Assembly (NCBI GenBank): GCA_964507025.1
Contig: CAZDOK010000008.1
Span: 95,759-159,758, forward strand
From: Amarobacter sp964507025
GTDB lineage: Bacteria; Chloroflexota; Dehalococcoidia; Tepidiformales; Tepidiformaceae
DNA length: 64,000 bases
Direction: 5' to 3'
Part shown: positions 43,801-51,460 of the stretch, one piece after another
Position numbering within the stretch: position 1 is the stretch's first letter
Layout of the letters: the number at the start of each line of letters is the position of its first letter
Notes under the pieces: model-generated
What the model was told of the DNA's origin: nothing
The model's database searches: none
What the model saw: only the letters and a program-made list of their open reading frames with translations
Translations under genes and position numbers: made by a program

Positions 43801-44294
43801 GCTTTGGGCGCCCGCGGTTCGGCGGCCGGTTTGGTTTCTGGCGGTGGCTGGTCCTTCAGAAGCCGTATCGCCGCCGCCGCCGCCGGTTCGATGGAATCGA
43901 GGAGAAGCGCCGCCGTGTCGATCGCCCGGTCAGCCACTGCCGCCTCGATGTCGCCGCTCGACGGCTTATGCGCCCAGGTGGTCCTCGCCGAACGCAGCTC
44001 TTCCGCATAGCTGCGGGCCGAGTCGGGCAGGCGGTTCCTGAAAGCGACGGAGAAGTTCTTGGTGATGAGGGACAGAAGGTCCGCCACGTCGAGAACGCCG
44101 AGCTGGCCGTTGACACCCTTCTTCGGCAGCGAGGGCAGCTTCTGCCGCGTGAGGGGAGAGACGTTCGGCAGGACCGAGTTGGTCCACCAGCCCTGGCCGG
44201 CGCGCTTTAGCTCTCGCTCGACGAACGGCGCCAAGGTGTCGCCAAGCAACGCCATGGCCTGAGTGAGGCGGCCAAAGTTGTCCTGTTCAGTCAC
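40875..44294 (-). CDS. DUF499 AAA+ ATPase with N-terminal Swt1-like HEPN domain
   Basis: 1,139 residues from a GTG 15 bp after the methylase stop. Residues 1-125 are a Swt1-type HEPN domain (FVERELK, WW, and RTTWAH at 104-109, the Rx4H RNase motif). A Pro/Ala linker leads to the DUF499 region: Walker A GFGGGKT at about 284-290, Walker B IILIDE at 401-406. The C-terminal 100 residues hold a Gly/Asp-rich spacer and a beta-rich end. DUF499 ATPases (COG1483; BrxC/PglY in BREX) work with DUF1156 methylases in defence sets. The HEPN part suggests RNA cleavage as an output. Confidence 0.9.
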   Translation of the reverse strand: MTEQDNFGRLTQAMALLGDTLAPFVERELKRAGQGWWTNSVLPNVSPLTRQKLPSLPKKGVNGQLGVLDVADLLSLITKNFSVAFRNRLPDSARSYAEELRSARTTWAHKPSSGDIEAAVADRAIDTAALLLDSIEPAAAAAIRLLKDQPPPETKPAAEPRAPKATTAPLPGDVQALEPPSAPRSAPVAASAVAPSFPDAGLRPWREVVTPRSDVRSGTLTQSQFAADLHEVYRKTPGVGAEYTDPREFFERTYVTSGIRDFLKTGLRRLTDQGGDPVVQLKTGFGGGKTHTMLALYHMARSGAEIIDDVPVLKELSQELGVALPKANVAVLVGTKLSATAPFDDDPEIKSLGISLKTLWGHMAWQLGGWKAYQFVQTADDKAVAPGEELRKVLEMASPCIILIDELVAYGRKLKSGIPGGTLESNLSFIQTLTELAKATPGVIVAASIPESDMEIGGVQGQQVLSRIQQTFGRMEAAWQPVQATESFEVVRRRLFERVDTDGRDQAVSAFVRYYRSNSSDFPAEVQEKAYEERMKSAYPFHPELFDRLYQDWNGAVPHFQSTRGVLRLLAGAVQAMWLGDDRSALIMPATIRFDLPVVREELMRYLPPAFQSVIDSDIEGPTSEAVNIDASNPRFGKVGAARAAARTILLGSVPGKATPGIEDVRIRLGTARPGEPVATYNDVLGRLRDRLQFLHGAGSRYWFEVRPNLNKTVADRISRVAEDDVYALLVARLKEDGDRALFAGKHVAPPTHADVPDDTAVRLVVVSPRFPHHAGSDDSPALAWSKDVLDHRANSPRLNRNMVVFAAFDEDSHAPLVDSTKSYLAWKSIVDEKRQLNLDENQVRQATEGRDKALQSVDALLGEGYRWAILPQRAVAEEQGKWKVGDESLRAMDTAGRLGSTGTLARRIASALQQEERLLEAWSPMFLKRELDRWFWPQGLEYISVKKLWEENLTRYVYFPRLRDRDVFMKAVQEGAASRDFFGYAVGLDGGKYVGLSFGQRPQTILLDDASLIVRKDIAEAAAPKAKASDGTGDDGGKGQGDGKGHDDGDGKTPPPPTAKVMRRFYGSVKLNQLKVSSSAGQIADEVVKHLAGLIDSEVEVVLEVRAKAPGGIPDQVIRTVSENARTLKFQSFEFEEE

Positions 44295-44309
44295 GGCTCA
44301 TCCCCGACT

Positions 44310-47183
44310 TCATGCAAATCGCCCCTGCTGCCCGCCGCGGTCCATCGATGCCATGAGCCGCTGCATCTCGGACCATGAGGCGTCGAGCGAGTTGAAGGCC
44401 AACGAGTCGGCTGTTCGCTTTTTGTTGTCAGCGATCGTGTACAGCCATACGGCGAGTTCACGGGCGCGGGCGCTGAGCCCCTCGCCGAGTTCCCGAGCAA
44501 GCGCTGCCGTTGCGCCTTCCCCGTGCTCCAGCAACGTCTGGGTAAGCCTAAGGCACGCTTCCCAGGTGCTGCTTCCAAACGGCCGCTCGACCAGGCCCGC
44601 AACACCTGCGGGATAACTCTTGAGCGGCACGAGATACGCCCTGCCACGTTCTGCCTCGAGTAGATGCTGGGCCTCGAGCGTGTTCACGCCCACACCTTTT
44701 GCGCGTGCGATCTTCGTAGCGTCGTCGAAGGTTGCCACAGCAAATCCAAATTGCTCATACCAGTCCACGCAAAACTGAGTCTCGGCATCAAAATGCCGAA
44801 GGACTTCGTTCCGAATCGTCGAGATTGCATTGTTGATGTCTCGCAGGGCCTCGCGAACACTCATCGCCTTGCCATCCGCACGCAGCACCTGCCCGTACCG
44901 CGAGTACACCGACATGCCCGGCCCAATGGCCGCTTGCGAAAAGTCCGGCAACGCCACCTGGCCCGACGCCAAGACGGGCAGCGCACGACTCATTTCCACC
45001 ATGAGCGCATTCAAGAACTCCGCGCGGTCTGCGTTAGGGGCATCCGCTGGCCGAGGGCGACATACCAAGACGATGGATGAGCCGAGCGCGTTCGCACCTG
45101 AGGCTACGTTCCGATTCGCCAACTCACTACGGATAGGCCAGGTGCCGGTAATCTCAAAACCGGAACCGATGAGCCCTTCCAGCATCGTTTCCCAGCCTGT
45201 CGACGCTGTGCCCTCGTCATCGGCTTGCTGTTGCTTGTAGGCGTAATAAACCGTCAGAGGGAGGTCAGGACGTTGCACACTCGCACAGGCAGCGAATGCC
45301 TCGCGCAGGCCCTCGAGAAAGAACTGCTCTGCCCTTTGACGGCTCCCTGCGAATCGGTACTGAGATGCCACGAGTTCCGCAACTTTGGGAGTGAGCATTG
45401 TCTTGAACAGATCAGGATAGATCGGTTCTAATGACTTCCTGAGCCAAACATAAAAAAAGTCGGCCAAGTCTGCGTAGACAATATTGTCGTAGTACGGTGG
45501 ATCCGTAGAGATCATGTACTGCCCACCTGAACCGCCTATATGCCTAGCATCGGCTTGGCTGGCGTGCCCCGTGACACTACGAAATTCAGGGTAGGCCTCA
45601 ACCACCTTCGCCGTGTAGTCCAAGGAATTATCAAGACTGCCTGATTGGCCCGAGAACGGATTTACCTCGGCGAAATCCCAGGTCATGGGCAGCGCTTGTC
45701 GTGAGAATGTGTTGCGGATTTTTGTGCCCCAACCAGGCCCACCGGTGTCCCACGTGACGAGTGTGGAGAGCCTGTCGGCAAGACCGCTCACCGCCAATGC
45801 CAAGTAGGTCACCACCGAGGCTGCGTAGGTCCCGCATTCGGATTCACCAAGTATCGAAAGCGACGCGTCTGCGCGGACCCTTTCCGCCGCTTCGGCCACA
45901 AGCCCGCCGAACGTGTGCAACGCAACAAGCTGGCGAGCGACGAACAGTTTGTCGTAGGTATCGAGCCCATACCCTGGCGTGTTGAAGTTACGAGTATTCG
46001 CCGTCGGCAACTCTGCGGTCGGCACCCATTCGGGATTCGCCAAGGCTGCCGTGGCGACTTGCTCGGCCTCCGCGGGCAAGAAGACTCGTCCGCGAGAGCT
46101 ATCGGCCACTACCGCCATCGGGACTGCCTTCATACGACCGGCTTTCCCTTCGCCTCTAACGTACGCGAGCGGCACTGCCACGCCGCACACTAGGCAGGTA
46201 GCGCCGGTTCGACCTACGGTTCCGCTATGCGTCGGAGCTGTCGGGACAACATCGAAGGTCACGCGCTTCGCTCCCTTGTCCACCCTGGGGGCAATGGATG
46301 CGACGTTCCCCCTCACTCGCGAGAGGTCAAATGCGCGAACTAGTGGCATGTCTGCGCCGCATCCAGGGCTCGGGCACCTGATGGTCCGCGCCCAGATCTA
46401 CGCGATAACCGTCGCTTCGCCACCGCCGGGGAGCTTTGCCGCCGGGTAGAGGTGGCCGATGCGTCGTTCCGCTTCTTCCCGCATCCACCTCCCGTAGTAT
46501 CGAACGTCGGATGCTAGGCCAGATGCACCTTTCCAACTGCCTAAGCCGCCCAGTTTGGACCGGTCAGCGGGGTTGACTGGCGGTTGGTCGGCAAACTGTG
46601 GTGGGATTTCGATAAGGGCCTTAGTGATGAGCACAGCTACGGGATTGAGGTCGCTTCCGTGCGCCTCCAGTCCTAACCGCTGAGCTTCCACGGGGATCGA
46701 GCCCCCTCCGCAAAACGGATCCAGCACCGACGGCACATTGCCCTCACAAGCTCGTTGAATCAGCTCCCGGGCCGTACCGATAATGTGCTTGTTGTTTGAG
46801 CTCTCCCAGCTCACTAAGCCGCCGAGGTACTTGACGTTGCCCTTCCGGTCCAGCTCGGGCTTGCCGCCAATGAAGTAGAAGAGCCGCTCGCGGCGCTGGG
46901 TCGCCAGGTCCATGGCCTCCCAACCCAGAGGCAATGGGTCTGGTCTCGGCAGTTCGTCCAAAGCGGCTAGGTAGAGGGGCGGCGCATTCGGCTCAGCGGG
47001 ATCGTCGACCAAGGACGAGAAAAGGACAGCGCGACAGGCGGCGAGCGGTCGCCTTGCCCACCACAGGTGAAGTGTCGATGGGTGTCCATGGCGGATGCTC
47101 TTTTCCCGAGCACTCTCGGAGTTGATTGCGTCAAGTGGCAGGGCCACTTCGATGAGCTTCCTGCGGGTGCGGACGGTGGTCAT
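44310..47183 (-). pseudogene. DUF1156 (COG1743) adenine DNA methylase interrupted by an in-frame amber
   Basis: 957 codons in one frame except for TAG at 46398-46400 (codon 262). Before it: DUF1156 at 1-75 and the SAM motif DPFCGGGS at 155-162. After it: zinc-ribbon Cys (C270, C275, C330, C333) and the catalytic DPPYYDN near 561. Family members carry Trp at the amber position (TVIAW then W-ARTI context), so a single TGG to TAG change explains the break. Codons on both sides look normal. COG1743 proteins are PglXI of BREX type 3. If truncated, the first 261 residues bind SAM but cannot methylate. Confidence 0.88.
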
Positions 47184-47209
47184 GGGTGGGTCCTCTGGGC
47201 ACGCGTAGG

Positions 47210-48595
47210 TTACTTGAACACGTCCTCACTGAATAACCGCCCGGCGCGAGCTTCATGCAGGATATCGCCGGTTCGCTGGACGTTTCCCTCTGTCTCAACA
47301 GACGATCCGGTGATCCAGACGATCGGCACTTTGCCGCCGACGAGTTCGTTGCCATGGACGACAGCCCCACCCTCCCTGTGAACGAACACGACAGCTATCT
47401 CTCCTCTCCCCGTTCTGAGCGTCGCGCCCGGGCCATCTTCTGGCCTGTCCTCCGGTACGGGGCTGGAGAGCTGGTTTGTGACAACCTGAGCGAAGCTTAC
47501 TGGCCCGCGAACGTAGATGCAGTGTCCAGTGCTATCAATCTTGTTTCTTCTGATGTCCGCCCAACCCTGGTTGAAGACCTGCACACCGGCCGCAACGCGA
47601 GTGACCTGATTCCCTTCGATCACGGCTCGAGTTCCCGGTTCGCCGACAGCGACTCCGGCGGCGAGGGCGTCAGCGATGAGGTTGTCACGGACTTCAGCCG
47701 AAGCCCCTTCGATCACTTGGATGGCGTGTCCCCCGTTGTTGGTGATGATGTTGGATGCCACAATCGCCCGGCTTGACGGGCCATGAACCGAAATGCCAGA
47801 GAGACGCGTCCGGTCGAAGCGATTACTCGTGATGATCGCCTTGGGGCAATCCCCAACGTCCACACCATGATCGCCAGCGTCATGCACCTGGTTTTCGTGG
47901 AACCGGACGCGTGTTTCTGGATCGCGACATGCGAAGGCACTCATCTGGCAGTCAGTGAACGAGGTGATCAGGACCGTTGCGGTTGCACCATCTCTCACCA
48001 GCATTCCGAAGGCCTCGGTGTTCCGAATGCCGCTTCGCCGGACATAGACCTGAGCACCCGGACCCACTACCTGGATCCCGATACCAGCCACTCGCTCGAT
48101 GCCTGTCTCCTCACATACACCCTCTGCTCCGTTGCCGAACACAACCGCATTGGCGCCGGTGTCCATGACTCGACAGCCGGTGAGACGGAGAAACGAGCCG
48201 GAGCCTGCTGCGGTGACGCCGGCACAGGTTGAACGGATCGAACAGGACTGCAGGGTCAGTCGTCCCCCTCTCACCGCAACGGCCTCCAGCTCGCGGACCT
48301 GCGCCGCCGACACAACCTCTATGCCGGTTAGGGTTGCTTCGGCTTCAACCCTGATGACTGGCTCGTTCTTGCTGCTGACGATGCGAACGCCCGACTTCTC
48401 CGCTGCGATTGAGACGTTCTTCCGGATGACAAGGGTCTCGACGTATTCCCCTGGCTGGATCCGAATCTCATCTCCGTCCCGCGCCTCCGCCAGGGCATCG
48501 GCGATCCGATGCCAGTAGCCGCGGCCCTCAACATGCACGGGACCTTTTCGCCTTGGGAACATGTTCAAGCTCGCCAGCCCCTCGCTCAGCATCAT
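47210..48595 (-). CDS. Cytosolic right-handed parallel beta-helix protein
   Basis: About 461 residues from the ATG at 48593-48595; longer starts are possible and no ribosome site is clear. After the opening GYWHRIADALAEARDGDEIRIQPGEYVETL, a series of about 12 turns with the pattern G-x-N-x-I/V-x-x-N runs to the end (NRFDRTRLSGISVHG, NIITNNGGHAIQV, NLIADALAAGVAVG). This is the pectin-lyase-like or NosD/FBXO11 type fold. There is no signal peptide, so it is internal and not a wall enzyme. It lies 26 bp upstream of the methylase in the same operon and is probably a scaffold or target-recognition part. Confidence 0.8.
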   Translation of the reverse strand: MMLSEGLASLNMFPRRKGPVHVEGRGYWHRIADALAEARDGDEIRIQPGEYVETLVIRKNVSIAAEKSGVRIVSSKNEPVIRVEAEATLTGIEVVSAAQVRELEAVAVRGGRLTLQSCSIRSTCAGVTAAGSGSFLRLTGCRVMDTGANAVVFGNGAEGVCEETGIERVAGIGIQVVGPGAQVYVRRSGIRNTEAFGMLVRDGATATVLITSFTDCQMSAFACRDPETRVRFHENQVHDAGDHGVDVGDCPKAIITSNRFDRTRLSGISVHGPSSRAIVASNIITNNGGHAIQVIEGASAEVRDNLIADALAAGVAVGEPGTRAVIEGNQVTRVAAGVQVFNQGWADIRRNKIDSTGHCIYVRGPVSFAQVVTNQLSSPVPEDRPEDGPGATLRTGRGEIAVVFVHREGGAVVHGNELVGGKVPIVWITGSSVETEGNVQRTGDILHEARAGRLFSEDVFK

Positions 48596-48684
48596 GATGT
48601 ACCAGGGGACAATGTTGGGCCCCTGCGTCGTCACCTGATGTCGAGAGACTTTACCGGGTCGGCCGCACAGCCGAAAGTTGGCGT

Positions 48685-49395
48685 GTGACACGCGACGGGG
48701 TTGAGAAGCCAGGCGATGAGACTCTTGCCTCCGGCAGCATTCGCAACGTGCGGACAAACGAACGCCGCAGGCAGTCGGTCGACAACCTCGAACGCCTCTA
48801 CACCATTGTGGCAGCCCTGGCGCTGACCAGCGCCATCGAACGTCTCGTCCTGGACCGGGGGACAGCCACCCGGCGGCACTTCAATGTGCAGTCGATTTCA
48901 ATCGAGTACGCGTCGCTGTTCATGTTCGTGGGGCTCGTCGCCACGATGATCCCGTTCTACCACGGCGCGAACGTGTACCTGTTCGAAACGCACGTTTTCG
49001 GGCCCGGCATCCAACGGCCGCTCGCCGCACTGGTGGACTTCCTGTTCTTCTTCACCCAGGGGCTCCTCTTCTTCTTCGCCAGCAGGGTTATCGGCGACCC
49101 GGAGTTGTTCTTCTGGGTCATCGTCGGTGTCCTCATCTGGGACTGCATTTGGGAGATGTTCGTTTACCTGAGCGGGGAGTCGAACTTCAGCCAGATACGG
49201 CGCTGGCTCTACCTGAACGTGGCGACATCCATGCTGCTATTCATCGTGTTGGTCACGCCCCTCCTGCCGGACGGCCTGCTGCGGTGGGGGTTCGCGGCGA
49301 CCATCCTGGTGGTGCGGAGCGCACTCGACTATGTCTTGAACTGGAGTGCGTATTGGCCTCGTGAGGCGCTGGAATCAGTCACTCCCGGAGCCTAA
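48685..49395 (+). CDS. Six-helix membrane protein of unknown function
   Basis: 236 residues from a GTG at 48685 (a later GTG near 48748 is an alternative). Six hydrophobic segments at about 38-56, 72-98, 105-130, 135-155, 165-185 and 190-215, with charged polar ends. No family recognised. It is opposite in direction to every neighbour and separates the beta-helix gene from the DarTG end of the cassette. Its 3' end overlaps the 124-aa gene by 17 bp. Confidence 0.7.
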   Translation: MTRDGVEKPGDETLASGSIRNVRTNERRRQSVDNLERLYTIVAALALTSAIERLVLDRGTATRRHFNVQSISIEYASLFMFVGLVATMIPFYHGANVYLFETHVFGPGIQRPLAALVDFLFFFTQGLLFFFASRVIGDPELFFWVIVGVLIWDCIWEMFVYLSGESNFSQIRRWLYLNVATSMLLFIVLVTPLLPDGLLRWGFAATILVVRSALDYVLNWSAYWPREALESVTPGA

Positions 49396-49753
49396 CCGCC
49401 GCCGGCCGTTTGCGGTCGATCTCCACGATCCCGGCCCGCTCGAGCACCGCAGGCACGTAACTGCCCACTGAACGTGGCACGAACTGCTGCAGGTAGCCGT
49501 CGAAAAGCTCCGCATCGACATCCTTAGAGTGCCGGGCGCCGATCCCAACCCAACCGCGCCCCTTCAGGAACGCGGAAACGCCTTCCAACGCTTCCCAGGG
49601 GATCGGCGTCAGCGTTGCTTGCTCCCCGAGGGCGAGCACAAGCGCGTCGCTGCGTAGCTGCGAAACAACGAACGGGGCTTTCCGCGGCACGCTCCCGAGC
49701 ACGTCCCCCTCGCGCACGGCCTTACGAATGGCGGTTTCAACGGGTCCGGGCAT
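49379..49753 (-). CDS. Unknown 124-aa protein downstream of darG
   Basis: Starts 2 bp after the DarG stop, so it is co-translated. Two halves: VVSQLRSDALVLALG...PIPWEALEGV (strand-helix) and FVPRSVGSYVPAVLERAGIVEIDRKRPAAVRLR, which looks like a winged-helix end. No known family or catalytic motif. By position it may be a small DNA-binding subunit or regulator of the cassette. Confidence 0.7.
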   Translation of the reverse strand: MPGPVETAIRKAVREGDVLGSVPRKAPFVVSQLRSDALVLALGEQATLTPIPWEALEGVSAFLKGRGWVGIGARHSKDVDAELFDGYLQQFVPRSVGSYVPAVLERAGIVEIDRKRPAAVRLRE

Positions 49754-49755
49754 GG

Positions 49756-50862
49756 CTACAGCTCCGCCGGGATCGGAAGGTCTTCGCTGACTTCCGCGTG
49801 GATCCAGCCCATGAGGTTAAGGTCGCGCGTCGCCTGCGCCAACTGGAGTTCGTCGATCGGCGGATCCCGTCTCACCTTCCACTCCAGCACGGCCTGGACA
49901 ACGTCCATTTCGGAATATGGCTTCTGGGCGCCCTCGAACTCCTGCGCAACGAGGAGCGCGGAGGCCGCGACTTCGGTCGCCCGCGTATCTAGCCGCTGAA
50001 ACAGGTCGGCGACGTCGTTGATGACGGTATCCCAGCTACGCAACGGCTCGTGGTACTCCATTGCCGCATCCGCGAACGTGGGGCCAGGCTTGACGTAAAT
50101 CATCTGCGCGCCGCTCGATTCGTGCAGGACGCCGTTATTGACGAGTTTCGCCGTCGCTTGTTTGAGGTCTGGCGAGAACGGCCCATAACTGCCACGTGAG
50201 AAGTGGAGGCCCGTATTGATGCCACGGACCGTCGCGAAGTAGGCGATCTTCTGGAATCGGGTCCGCCCGACCGGCCAGTGAAGTTGCTCGCCTTGAATGC
50301 GGTCAACAATCGCGGCAAGCGCCACCCAACCGGCGGCCATCCACGGGAGCTTGCCGCGTTGCTGGCCTCCGCCCCCGGCCTGCATCAGGAACTCGCGGTT
50401 AAGCTCCGCTTGGGGCGTGCCGTGCGGGCCGTAGAGAGTAACTGGTATCCGGAGGCGTTCCAGCCTGCGAGCAAGAGTCGGGCCAACCACGCGCCACTCC
50501 AGCTGGCCGTTACCGCACCCCAGCGGCGGGACCGCCAACGAAGTAATCCCCCAGCGCTCGTAGTTCCCCTCGAGATAGTCCAGTCCGCGCTCGATGTCCG
50601 CCAGGCGCGAGACATCACGCCAGTGGCGCTTCGTTGGGAAGTTGAGGACCCAGGGAAGCCTTTCGCGCTTGTAGAGGTATGGTTCGCCCAGCCGCACCTC
50701 GCCGCGTTTGCAGCGCGCTTCGTAGTCGCGGAACACGTCCGGAAAGCGCTTCTTGAACTCGAGTGCGATGCCCTTTCCCATCACGCCCACGGTGTTCACC
50801 GTGTTCACGAGTGTCTGGGCTCCGGATGCGAACATGTCTCCGGTCGTTACGGTTAGGGGCAT
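49756..50862 (-). CDS. darG: DarG-like macrodomain antitoxin
   Basis: 368 residues from the ATG at 50860-50862. Residues 1-155 are a macrodomain with GDMFASGAQTLVNTVNTVGVMGKGIALEFK (the ADP-ribose-binding Asn and Gly-rich loop) and VPPLGCGNGQLEW. The C-terminal 200 residues (KIAYFATVRG, SYGPFSPDL) are the DarT-binding region of DarG. DarG removes ADP-ribose from thymidine in DNA and also binds DarT, neutralising it. Starts 10 bp after darT. Confidence 0.9.
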   Translation of the reverse strand: MPLTVTTGDMFASGAQTLVNTVNTVGVMGKGIALEFKKRFPDVFRDYEARCKRGEVRLGEPYLYKRERLPWVLNFPTKRHWRDVSRLADIERGLDYLEGNYERWGITSLAVPPLGCGNGQLEWRVVGPTLARRLERLRIPVTLYGPHGTPQAELNREFLMQAGGGGQQRGKLPWMAAGWVALAAIVDRIQGEQLHWPVGRTRFQKIAYFATVRGINTGLHFSRGSYGPFSPDLKQATAKLVNNGVLHESSGAQMIYVKPGPTFADAAMEYHEPLRSWDTVINDVADLFQRLDTRATEVAASALLVAQEFEGAQKPYSEMDVVQAVLEWKVRRDPPIDELQLAQATRDLNLMGWIHAEVSEDLPIPAEL

Positions 50863-50872
50863 GGTGCTTGCC

Positions 50873-51460
50873 TCATTGAAAGAAAAGGTCCGCGTAAACG
50901 GTTGTTTGCAGTGCAGGGGCAAGTTCGCGAAGCCGGACTTCGCTCGCTACGCATGATACATAGGCGCCGGTGATGAAGTCTGGCGCCACGCGGTCGGGCA
51001 CGAGCACCTCGGCCGAACGGATCTGCTTGCGACGCTTGTGCTCGAGCGGGTCCTCGTGCATCCACCACCTCGCAAAAACAAGTTCTTTGTCGAGGGTCGC
51101 GATTCCGACGGCTGGGTGCCGGAAGACCGCTGGCCCGGCCGCGTTGCGGTCTGTGACCAATACACCCGGGAAGTCTAGCACATCCGTTCGAATTCGGATA
51201 ACACACATCTCGGTATGGCGGTTCTGCCGCTCGTACATCATCGAGTTCCGAGCATGGAAGAACATGTTGACGTAGGAGTGAAGCGCTCGGCCCGCGGGCG
51301 TGGTCTTCCGGGCCCGGATGTCTTGAACCTGCGGGTCATCCACGGTTTCGTGGGCAAGCTTCGCCACAGCAAGGTGCGAGAGTAATCCTTTGTCGAGGAT
51401 CGAGGGCACATTGGTGATGGTCGTGATGTAGTGCAGTTCGGTGACGTCCGCTCGGTTCAC
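50873..51460 (-). CDS. darT: DarT-like DNA ADP-ribosyltransferase toxin
   Basis: 195 residues from a GTG with a GGGAG site. The DUF4433 fold is clear: HYITTITNVPSILDKGLLSH for NAD binding, the FFHARNSMMY strand, and the catalytic Glu151 in SAEVLVPD with the preceding RKQIR. DarT attaches ADP-ribose to thymidine in single-stranded DNA, blocking replication, and defends against phage. All key residues appear present. The GTG overlaps the helicase stop (GTGTGA), so toxin translation depends on the helicase message. Confidence 0.9.
   Translation of the reverse strand: MNRADVTELHYITTITNVPSILDKGLLSHLAVAKLAHETVDDPQVQDIRARKTTPAGRALHSYVNMFFHARNSMMYERQNRHTEMCVIRIRTDVLDFPGVLVTDRNAAGPAVFRHPAVGIATLDKELVFARWWMHEDPLEHKRRKQIRSAEVLVPDRVAPDFITGAYVSCVASEVRLRELAPALQTTVYADLFFQ

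Noticed and set aside
46349..47183. Two separate genes for the DUF1156 N- and C-terminal parts
   Set aside because: Both parts are in the same frame, the residues just after the TAG continue the family pattern, and the second part has no ribosome site.
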